Of a DNA stretch of 10,186 nucleotides, positions 5,076 through 10,186 are shown one piece after another; positions within the stretch are counted from its first letter, which is position 1; each line of letters opens with the position of its first letter. Position numbers and translations under genes: made by a program. The stretch spans positions 1-10,186 of the forward strand of contig JAITSM010000050.1 of NCBI GenBank assembly GCA_031287815.1. Reading direction: 5' to 3'. The DNA comes from Prevotellaceae bacterium (lineage in GTDB: Bacteria; Bacteroidota; Bacteroidia; Bacteroidales; UBA932). The notes below the pieces were generated by a model, which searched no databases, was not told the DNA's origin, and worked only from the letters and a program-made list of their open reading frames with translations.

Positions 5076-5675
5076 CTACAGCTCTCCACTGTTTGCCGGA
5101 TGCGTTGGCCAAACGGTTTTTTCGTAGTTGTCCCAAGGCATTTGGGTATAGTAGTTCTCGGCGAAAAATACCAAAATGGGTAAAATGATCTGCGGTTGCT
5201 GGTAGCCGGAAAGGACTTGTATTTTTTCGCCTTTCTCGTTTAAATAAACAGTACTCGGAAAACCCATCTGCGGATTCTCTTCCGAAAGTAATAGGTCTAT
5301 GGCATATTCGTGCGTGCCGGGCGATAGCTGGGTTTTATATTCTTCCCGGAAAATATAGGTTTTTCCGTTGACAGTAACCGGGTCAAATTGTTCGGCGTCA
5401 AATTTCACAGGATAGAATTTTTCGTTCAAATAGTCCGCTACCGCCGGATGGGAAAAGGTGTATCTGTCCATCATTTTGCAGGGGCCGCACCATTTTGCAT
5501 ATACGTCTACAAATATTTTTTTCGGCGTTTTGGCTTGCAGCGCGATCGCTTCTTCTATCGAATACCACTGCACGGAAGCCGTTTCTTCCTGCGAAGCGGC
5601 AACAGCGGCGGTTTGCGCCTGCATGGCACAAACGCCGGCGGCAATCAACAAAAACAATCCTTTAATTTTTTTCAT
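5076..5675 (-). CDS. Periplasmic thioredoxin-fold protein
   Basis: The protein has 199 residues. A signal peptide (residues 1 to about 20, MKKIKGLFLLIAAGVCAMQA) places it in the periplasm. The thioredoxin active site WCGPC is at 62-66, preceded by the usual beta strand KKIFVDVYAKW, and the cis-proline motif GFPST is at 138-142. Between them is an insertion of about 35 residues (YPVKFDAEQFDPVTVNGKTY onwards) typical of the DUF255/thioredoxin-7-like subgroup, where a short redox domain follows the signal peptide. It would carry out thiol-disulfide exchange on exported proteins; its partner is not known. It has its own promoter (5703-5736) and is divergent from the PorT-like gene. The C-terminus, about residues 170-199 with WDNYEKTVW, is an extension I cannot assign. 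Confidence 0.9.
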   Translation of the reverse strand: MKKIKGLFLLIAAGVCAMQAQTAAVAASQEETASVQWYSIEEAIALQAKTPKKIFVDVYAKWCGPCKMMDRYTFSHPAVADYLNEKFYPVKFDAEQFDPVTVNGKTYIFREEYKTQLSPGTHEYAIDLLLSEENPQMGFPSTVYLNEKGEKIQVLSGYQQPQIILPILVFFAENYYTQMPWDNYEKTVWPTHPANSGEL

Positions 5676-5702
5676 GTTATTTTTTTCTTGAAAATTACCT
5701 TA

Positions 5703-5736
5703 CAAAGGTACATTTATTTTTTATAAACGCGGCAAA
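5703..5736 (-). promoter_or_regulatory. Promoter of the thioredoxin-fold gene
   Basis: On the minus strand TTTG (5736-5733), a 22-base spacer and TACCTTTG (5710-5703) fit the Bacteroidota consensus with a slightly long spacer. The start would be near 5696, leaving about 20 bases before the ATG at 5675. Confidence 0.7.
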
Positions 5737-5750
5737 AAGAATTTTATCGT

Positions 5751-5758
5751 TATCTTTG
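5751..5758 (+). promoter_or_regulatory. -7 box of the PorT-like gene
   Basis: TATCTTTG is a perfect TAnnTTTG and ends only 12 bases before the ATG at 5771. Transcription would start about 6 bases before the ATG, so the mRNA would be nearly leaderless. No TTTG is visible at the -33 distance. Confidence 0.5.
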
Positions 5759-5770
5759 TATCCATTTTGA

Positions 5771-6496
5771 ATGAAGCGTGTTTTATTCATATTTTTTTTT
5801 CTCGCTGCAGGCTTGCTTCCTGTGGCTATTCAGGCGCAGGGAACGGAGTTGTATTTATTGCGGTATGATTATGTCCGGCGCTGGCGTTTCGGTTTTTCAT
5901 TAGGCATAAATGTATTCGATTTCACGGTTATCAATTCCATGCGTGAAGTAAATCTGGGAACGCAACAGAAGGGCGTGTTATGGGCGGATGTGGTCAATCC
6001 GCAGGCCGGGTTTAATATTAACGGGATTGTGGATTATCGTTTATCGCATTATTTTAATCTGCGGGCGTTACCGGGCATTTGTTTCGGTACGCGGCAATTG
6101 AATTTTTACAATAATGACGACGGCTCGCTGCATCACCGCATGACGTTGGAGTCAAATTACGTGGAAGTGCCGATACTGTTAAAGTTTTCTGCGAAACGCG
6201 TGAGCAACTACCGGCCTTATTTGGTCAGCGGCGTGAATCCGCGTTTCAATATGAATTGGAAAACGGCGGAGCAAAAGGGCAATTATATTTCATCTGTCGT
6301 TTTTGAGCCGTTCGTCGAATTTGGCGCCGGATTGGACATTTATTTTTATTTTTTTAAACTTTCACTGGAATTTAAATATTCCGGCACCTTTATCAATAAT
6401 TTAGGTTCAAGCATGGTTGCCGGGCAGGAAGCCTACCACGACGCACTCAGCCGCCTCAATTCGCAACTGTTTATTTTCGCCATACACATTGAATAG
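5771..6496 (+). CDS. porT: PorT-like outer-membrane beta-barrel protein
   Basis: The protein has 241 residues with a signal peptide (1 to about 22, MKRVLFIFFFLAAGLLPVAIQA). The body is a series of amphipathic strands rich in aromatic residues, with features of the PorT family: RFGFSLGINVFDFTV (39-53), VNPQAGFNINGIVDYRLSHY (about 75-94), FNLRALPGICFGTRQLNFY, and YRPYLVSGVNPRF. PorT (SprT) is an outer-membrane component required for type IX secretion and gliding in Bacteroidota. No other type IX gene is in the window, and other small PorT-family porins without that role exist, so the symbol is tentative. The gene is divergent from the thioredoxin-fold gene and convergent with the glucosaminidase gene. 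The signal peptide decides the start. Confidence 0.78.
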   Translation: MKRVLFIFFFLAAGLLPVAIQAQGTELYLLRYDYVRRWRFGFSLGINVFDFTVINSMREVNLGTQQKGVLWADVVNPQAGFNINGIVDYRLSHYFNLRALPGICFGTRQLNFYNNDDGSLHHRMTLESNYVEVPILLKFSAKRVSNYRPYLVSGVNPRFNMNWKTAEQKGNYISSVVFEPFVEFGAGLDIYFYFFKLSLEFKYSGTFINNLGSSMVAGQEAYHDALSRLNSQLFIFAIHIE

Positions 6497-6507
6497 AATG
6501 GAAAATG

Positions 6508-6561
6508 GAGAATTGAAAATTATGGCCTCCGGCGCTAGCCCACTTTCAACTTTCAATTCTC
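6508..6561. repeat. Dispersed repeat, copy B, between convergent genes
   Basis: GAGAATTGAAAATT (6508-6521) and AACTTTCAATTCTC (6548-6561) are inverted arms matching at 13 of 14 positions around a GC-rich core. The core 6523-6544 is the reverse complement, at 20 of 22 positions, of 2145-2166 in copy A. It lies in the 98-base gap between convergent stop codons, where it could form a large hairpin and reduce read-through both ways. It does not have a clean terminator T-run. Confidence 0.65.
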
Positions 6562-6594
6562 AATATGTCTGTTGTCTGAGGTCTGTTCCCCCTT

Positions 6595-7551
6595 TCACTT
6601 TGCCATTTTGTGGCGCATGTAAATTGCTTGCCCTTCTACGGGTTCCTGTCCGTTTTGCAGGCGGTTGAATTTCCGGAGGGAAGATAATCTTACGGCATAA
6701 TGTTGCGAAATCTGCCATAACGTTTCCCCCTTGTCGGCGATATGGACAGGCTGCCATTTCGCCGCTTTGCGTTTCTTGGCTTCAATGTAAACCACCTGCC
6801 CCTTTGGCAATGCCGTATTGGCCGCCGCGTCGTTGAACGACAGGATGCGGCGGAGCTTGAGGTCGTATTCAACAGCAATTTTTTCATACGTATCGTTGGT
6901 GCGCGCCAAGATATACAGCACGCCGTTGCGTTCGTACACCTCGCGGCTGATGTTGATCACAGCCCTTGCCCGGTGCGGCGTTTCCGCCAGTTTCGGCGTT
7001 TCGATGACCGACGGCGCGGGAACTTCTATGGTCACGTCCGTATCATAAATGTACAGCCGGTTTTCTTCAATAATTTTTATCAGCCGTTCGGCATATTCGG
7101 GATTGGTGGCGTAGCCGGCTTTTTTCAGGCCGTAGGCCCATGCTTTATAGTCGGTCGGTTCGAGGTCGAACAGAAATTTGTAGCGGTCGCGGTAACGCAG
7201 AAAGTCCGAGTGGTCGCGGAACGAGCCTTCGGGCGAGGGGTATTTCCTGAAACATTCCTGCCATTCGTCGTCGTCATGATAAATGCGTTCGCCTGTCCAC
7301 GACTGGTGGCACTTGATGCCGAAATGATTGTTTGCTTCCACCGCCAGGCGGCTGTTGCCGTTGCCGGACTCCAGGCAGCCCTGCGCCAGAATAATGCTGG
7401 CGGGAATACCCGATTCCTTCATTTGCCGTATCGCCAAATCCTTGTACAGGGCAACGTATTCCACGCGGGTCTGGGGAGGGGCTGTATTTTGCGCCATCAG
7501 AACCAGCGGCGCGGAAAGTAAAAAGAACACTAAAAAACAACGATATTTCAT
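6595..7551 (-). CDS. Secreted glucosaminidase with C-terminal LysM repeats
   Basis: This is a peptidoglycan hydrolase of the glucosaminidase (FlgJ C-terminal/endo-beta-N-acetylglucosaminidase, GH73-like) type, 318 residues. Residues 1-20 (MKYRCFLVFFLLSAPLVLMA) are a signal peptide. The catalytic domain covers about 32-168: SIILAQGCLESGNGNSRLA (52-70) holds the likely catalytic Glu61, followed by NNHFGIKC, the FRKYPSPEGSFRDHSDFLR block and GYATNPEYAERL. A Pro-rich linker (175-195) leads to a degenerate LysM (about 211-256) and a clear LysM (about 268-312, VHIADKGETLWQISQHYAV), which bind peptidoglycan. An in-frame ATG at 7578 exists, but the signal peptide indicates 7551. The rsmD stop is 28 bases upstream, so it is probably the last gene of the DUF3822-rsmD operon. 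Confidence 0.93.
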   Translation of the reverse strand: MKYRCFLVFFLLSAPLVLMAQNTAPPQTRVEYVALYKDLAIRQMKESGIPASIILAQGCLESGNGNSRLAVEANNHFGIKCHQSWTGERIYHDDDEWQECFRKYPSPEGSFRDHSDFLRYRDRYKFLFDLEPTDYKAWAYGLKKAGYATNPEYAERLIKIIEENRLYIYDTDVTIEVPAPSVIETPKLAETPHRARAVINISREVYERNGVLYILARTNDTYEKIAVEYDLKLRRILSFNDAAANTALPKGQVVYIEAKKRKAAKWQPVHIADKGETLWQISQHYAVRLSSLRKFNRLQNGQEPVEGQAIYMRHKMAK

Positions 7552-7579
7552 AATTATTTTATTGAATAAAAAAAGCATT

Positions 7580-8125
7580 TCATTTTGCGCCGGCGGGAGT
7601 AAAGAAACTGAAATTTACGGCGCCGTAGCTCCGGCGTTCCGCAAAACCGGGATGTGCGGAGAAATCATAGCCCGCAGCGTGTTCCACAATAAGGCAACCC
7701 TTTTCCCGGAGGATATTTTTTTCCATGATTCGTCCGGGCAGGGAAGCGATGCCTTCCAAATTATAAGGCGGGTCGGCAAATATCAGGTCATAGCCGGCGG
7801 TGCATATTTCCAAAAAATCAAACACGTTTAGTTTGACGACGTGTATTTGCGGGAGTTTGAACGCGCCGGCCGTTTTTTTTATAAATGCAGCATGCAGCGT
7901 ATTCATCTCCACCGCCTCCATGTGCGGGCAGCCGCGCGAAGCAAATTCATAGCTGATGCCGCCCGTGCCGGCGAATAAATCCAGTACGCGGGCAGCGGAA
8001 AAATCGTAACGGTTTTCCAAAATATTAAACAGGCTTTCTTTGGCAAAATCGGTAGTGGGGCGCGCCCTAAAACGCGCTGGCGGCACGATGGTTTTTCCGC
8101 GAAGCGTACCGCCGATTATTCGCAT
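7580..8125 (-). CDS. rsmD: 16S rRNA (guanine966-N2)-methyltransferase RsmD
   Basis: RsmD methylates N2 of G966 in helix 31 of 16S rRNA, using S-adenosylmethionine. The 181-residue protein has the family landmarks MRIIGGTLRGK at the N-terminus, RPTTDFAKESLFNIL (22-36), the SAM-binding loop VLDLFAGTGG (47-56), and the catalytic motif FADPPY (116-121). The length is typical. Its start codon overlaps the DUF3822 stop by 10 bases, so translation is likely coupled. The pairing of DUF3822 with rsmD is a recurrent Bacteroidota arrangement. Confidence 0.96.
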   Translation of the reverse strand: MRIIGGTLRGKTIVPPARFRARPTTDFAKESLFNILENRYDFSAARVLDLFAGTGGISYEFASRGCPHMEAVEMNTLHAAFIKKTAGAFKLPQIHVVKLNVFDFLEICTAGYDLIFADPPYNLEGIASLPGRIMEKNILREKGCLIVEHAAGYDFSAHPGFAERRSYGAVNFSFFTPAGAK

Positions 8126-8937
8126 TGCGGTAAAGTTAAAAGTGAATGGTACGCGGTAGCTGCCTCCTCGCCTATCTGCAAGCCGGCAGCGGGAGCATGC
8201 ACGCCTTTTACATTCCTGAAATAACGGCGCAGCAAATTATGTTGTTCCTCCTGCACCGCGCCCATGTAGTGCAGCGTAACGTGGTGGGTGCGCAGTTTAT
8301 ATTGTTGCAGGATAAAGGTAAGGTAGTACACCACATCGGTAAAGGCGGTAAACGGACAGGTATTGCTTAGCAGTAACGTATTGTCGCGATACAGTACCAC
8401 ATCGGCAAGCGCCGGCGCGAGGTGCAGCACCAGCCGGTCATGTCCTTCCAGCGCCTGGAACCGCGATAATAAATGCGCCAGCTGGTGCACAAAGCGCGTT
8501 CCGGGCAGGTATTTTAAAATCACGCCGGCCGGCGGGCTGGGCACGGCGAAGGCCAGCATCGCCTGCAAATCCGGCAGTGCGCGGTAATGTATTTCGTCGA
8601 GTTCTTCTAACGGCGAGGTATAGGCGAGGCATTTGCGCAATTGTGCAACGTCGGCAAAAGCTGCGGGAATCAGCGTGGCTTTATTGGTAAGGAACACCCA
8701 CGTGCTGGACTTATACGTTTTGTGCAGCAATGGCTCGTGGTCAAAAAGCGTGGACAATTCTTTCGCTTCGTCGTCGTACGAAAGCACGGCATGCAGGTAG
8801 GTAAAGCGTTTCAACACCTTTACTGCGCCGCTGTCGTCCGTTACGGCAAAGGAAAAACCTTCCGCATCCACTTGTCCCGACAAGTGCAGGCCGCTGGTTT
8901 GAAAAGGGTCAAAAGCCGTATCAATAAAGGTAAACAT
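8116..8937 (-). CDS. DUF3822 family protein
   Basis: The protein is 273 residues from MFTFIDTAFDPFQTSGLHLS and has no signal peptide, so it is cytoplasmic. The assignment to DUF3822 rests on its Bacteroidota setting directly upstream of rsmD, its length, and the general pattern (LSYDDEAKELSTLFDHEP, KATLIPAAF, FTDVVYYLTFILQQYKL, LHYMGAV). The family has no proven function; I recall a structural-genomics model with an actin-like fold, which would fit an alternating alpha/beta sequence like this. The frame is open back to 9039, but the perfect promoter with its -7 box at 8964-8971 shows that the start is the ATG at 8937. It overlaps rsmD by 10 bases and leads the operon. Confidence 0.85.
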   Translation of the reverse strand: MFTFIDTAFDPFQTSGLHLSGQVDAEGFSFAVTDDSGAVKVLKRFTYLHAVLSYDDEAKELSTLFDHEPLLHKTYKSSTWVFLTNKATLIPAAFADVAQLRKCLAYTSPLEELDEIHYRALPDLQAMLAFAVPSPPAGVILKYLPGTRFVHQLAHLLSRFQALEGHDRLVLHLAPALADVVLYRDNTLLLSNTCPFTAFTDVVYYLTFILQQYKLRTHHVTLHYMGAVQEEQHNLLRRYFRNVKGVHAPAAGLQIGEEAATAYHSLLTLPQCE

Positions 8938-8963
8938 GTAATCCCCGAGGTTATCTGTGGTTG

Positions 8964-8994
8964 CAAATGTACAAAAAAAAGGCTGTCGGGCAAA
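8964..8994 (-). promoter_or_regulatory. Promoter of the DUF3822-rsmD-glucosaminidase operon
   Basis: On the minus strand TTTG (8994-8991), a 19-base spacer and TACATTTG (8971-8964) match the Bacteroidota consensus exactly. The start would fall near 8957, leaving about 20 bases to the ATG at 8937. This fixes the start of the DUF3822 gene. Confidence 0.82.
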
Positions 8995-9043
8995 AATTAT
9001 TTCTTGAGCGGTGGCGGAATAATCATTGTTTCTACCCACATTC

Positions 9044-9059
9044 CGTCCCTAACGGGACG
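9044..9059. repeat. Short GC-rich hairpin
   Basis: CGTCCC (9044-9049) and GGGACG (9054-9059) pair around TAAC. It lies upstream of the operon promoter and next to AT-rich degenerate ATGAACAA-type sequence (9067-9088). No T-run follows on either strand. It may be part of the repeat-rich tract rather than a regulatory site. Confidence 0.5.
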
Positions 9060-9090
9060 AATTTAATGAACAACGAACAATGAATAATGT

Positions 9091-9264
9091 CTGTTGCCGC
9101 AAGCGGCAAGTCGATTTCAGCCCTTCGGGAGGGTTGCCGCACGTGCGGCAAGTCGTTTGCAGCCCTTCGGGATGGTTGCCGCACGTGCGGCAAGTCAATT
9201 TCACCCCTTCGGGAGGGTTGCCGCATGTGCGGCAAGTCAATTTCACCCCTTCGGGATGGTTCAG
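9091..9264. repeat. 42-base tandem repeat array with a palindrome in each unit
   Basis: Full units lie at 9111-9152, 9153-9194 and 9195-9236, with a partial one at 9237-9264 and a leading half unit at 9091-9110. Each unit has an AT-rich lead (TCAATTTCA), CCCTTCGGGA, and the palindrome TTGCCGCACGTGCGGCAA. The third unit (T for C) and the leading half unit (AA loop) change only the middle, keeping the 7-base-pair TTGCCGC/GCGGCAA stem. Units alternate GGGAGG and GGGATG. All frames are open because 42 is a multiple of three, but the products are repeats without a domain. There are no variable spacers, so it is not a CRISPR array. Confidence 0.85.
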
Positions 9265-9345
9265 TACATACTGTGAAGTAGGGGTAACCTTAAATAATAG
9301 CTGCAAAAATCACTTTTCTACCTCTTCCATTACCGGCGGCAACTG
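9261..9345. repeat. Downstream flank shared with the FISUMP1 locus (copy 2)
   Basis: The segment matches 281-361, with the core GGTAACCTTAAATAA at 9283-9297. On the minus strand 9345-9310 reads QLPPVMEEVEK then TGA, the same C-terminus as the four-helix-like remnant of the other locus (QLPPVGEQVEV). Upstream of QLPPV that frame has an extra residue pair and a TGA, so only the tail of the gene survives here. The 42-base array breaks off at the edge of this flank. Confidence 0.75.
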
Positions 9346-9409
9346 CGTATTTCATGGGGATTGGTTTTTAGAGGTGGAACGGGAAGCACTAATGATAACA
9401 AGGTATAGT

Positions 9410-9444
9410 ATTATTTGGAAACAGTATTTTTTGCTTCTATTTAT
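9410..9444. repeat. 35-base exact repeat, FISUMP2 downstream copy
   Basis: Identical to 513-547 over 35 bases. It starts 19 bases past the FISUMP2 stop codon on the minus strand. Between it and the tail of the four-helix-like gene (9346-9409) I see no gene. Confidence 0.85.
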
Positions 9445-9463
9445 TATGTTATTTTCTTAAAAA

Positions 9464-10186
9464 TTACAGTTGGCGGAAACAACGGACCGATCCCATTTGG
9501 TTCACATCGCCTTGATTGTAGGCGTTCACGGAGTTGCAGGTCAGACCGCCGCCAGAGTTCTCATCAACGCCGAACCCATCTTCGCGTCCAGCGTCATTCG
9601 TATACCATATGCTATAGTCGGCTTTAGCGCCGTTGACAGTACCGAGTACGCTTGCGAATCCATGGTCATTCTGTCGTGGTTCACAGGGCGAATTCGATGG
9701 ACGTAAGCTGCTACACACCGTTTGGGTCGTACCAATTGATGAAGCAAGCGTTGTATACGTGGTTCGTAAAGGTAATAACCAATTTGGTGGGCATATACCT
9801 TGTACAGTCCCTGTTGAACCGTATGAACCACCATAGTTGCCGTATATTTGCGCCCACGTATATGCCTTGCCACATTCATCTTTTGTGCAGCCGCTAATGG
9901 CAGCGCCTACCGTGGAACCATTATAGCTGGCTAATTTTACATTCTGTGCTAACCACCAGTTATCGTCGGGCATCAAAACAATCCGATACAATTCATCATC
10001 TCTACTATCTTTTATCCACGCTTCCCAATTCCCTGCGCCGCTTTGACGTTCCATGCAACGATGGGTTGCATCCATATACAAATCACTGCCGGTATAGAGA
10101 CACCAAAGTCCGGGATAACCTGTGGCGTCGGTTATGGTTGCCGGCGTAAACGTTACGGCAGAAGTAGCAATAGTTGTACCGGGCAC
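9464..10186 (-). CDS. FISUMP-domain protein (paralog 2), 5' end outside the window
   Basis: The visible part is 240 codons plus stop; the gene runs off the right edge, so the signal peptide and N-terminal stalk are not seen. It matches paralog 1 from GTTIATSAVTFTPATITDAT through GYPGLWC, YTGSDLYMDA, RCMERQSGAGNWEAWIKDSR, ELYRIVLMPD and WWLAQ. FISUMP landmarks follow: QGICPPNWLLPL and the terminal VRCFRQL. Between these the two proteins differ in length and sequence (here TWAQIYGNYGGSYGSTGT and later NDHGFASVLGTVNGAKADYS). Differences in the shared middle part are mostly silent, but 10100-10174 is identical to 1181-1255. The function is unknown, as for paralog 1. Confidence 0.87.
   Translation of the reverse strand: MPGTTIATSAVTFTPATITDATGYPGLWCLYTGSDLYMDATHRCMERQSGAGNWEAWIKDSRDDELYRIVLMPDDNWWLAQNVKLASYNGSTVGAAISGCTKDECGKAYTWAQIYGNYGGSYGSTGTVQGICPPNWLLPLRTTYTTLASSIGTTQTVCSSLRPSNSPCEPRQNDHGFASVLGTVNGAKADYSIWYTNDAGREDGFGVDENSGGGLTCNSVNAYNQGDVNQMGSVRCFRQL

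Noticed and set aside
6742..7521. Plus-strand open frame of 259 codons.
   Set aside because: It is the shadow of the glucosaminidase gene, which has a signal peptide, catalytic motif and LysM repeats on the other strand.
8938..9039. N-terminal extension of the DUF3822 protein to the ATG at 9039.
   Set aside because: It would be encoded across and upstream of a perfect promoter (8964-8994), and the expected transcript begins downstream of it.
9091..9264. CRISPR array.
   Set aside because: The units abut each other at 42 bases with no unique spacers and no cas genes.
9032..9306. Cys-rich minus frames with repeated TCRTCGN, resembling a small metal-binding repeat protein.
   Set aside because: The pattern follows from the 42-base palindromic DNA repeat; there is no start region, no promoter, and the other frames are equally open.
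563..10186. A diversity-generating retroelement: lectin-like variable proteins ending in VRCFRQL, with a nearby four-helix (Avd-like) gene.
   Set aside because: No reverse transcriptase and no template repeat is seen. The two C-terminal parts differ by insertions and deletions as well as substitutions, which is not the adenine-directed pattern, and the small gene is only a remnant.

Overview
The window looks like chromosomal DNA from a member of the Bacteroidota, most likely the order Bacteroidales. The evidence is the promoters (TTTG, about 19-22 bases, then TAnnTTTG, the Bacteroides-type primary sigma consensus, in front of several genes), the Bacteroidota-restricted DUF3822-rsmD pair, a PorT-like outer-membrane barrel, and secreted FISUMP-family proteins. 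I cannot name the genus.

Layout. 1-562: a 21-base tandem repeat, a short spacer and a broken four-helix-bundle-like gene. 563-1714 (-): secreted FISUMP-domain protein 1. 1715-2063: its long leader, rich in crossing inverted repeats, ending at a perfect promoter. 2064-2266: a small dispersed repeat and the promoter of the next unit. 2267-4252 (+): an exported protein of unknown function followed by gcvT. 4259-4870 (+): promoter, rplS (ribosomal protein L19), tRNA-Arg(ACG) and a terminator. 4871-5075: a decayed four-helix-like gene fragment with an intact promoter of its own on the minus strand. 5076-5675 (-) and 5771-6496 (+): a divergent pair, a periplasmic thioredoxin-fold protein and a PorT-like protein. 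6497-6594: a second copy of the dispersed repeat between convergent genes. 6595-8994 (-): an operon of DUF3822, rsmD and a secreted glucosaminidase with LysM repeats, behind one strong promoter. 9040-9264: a 42-base tandem repeat with palindromes. 9265-10186 (-): a second FISUMP gene, cut by the window edge, with the same downstream flank as the first.

How it fits together. The middle of the window is ordinary housekeeping: one-carbon/glycine cleavage, ribosome parts, rRNA methylation, envelope maintenance. The accessory material is the pair of FISUMP loci near the two ends. They share a 75-base stretch of identical coding sequence, have very different C-terminal parts, and have matching downstream flanks with the tail of the same degenerate four-helix-like gene, each next to a different tandem array. 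A third remnant of that small gene lies at 4894-4986. The FISUMP1 leader is the most unusual structure: its long inverted repeats interleave in a pseudoknot topology and offer mutually exclusive pairings, one of them followed by a U-rich run.
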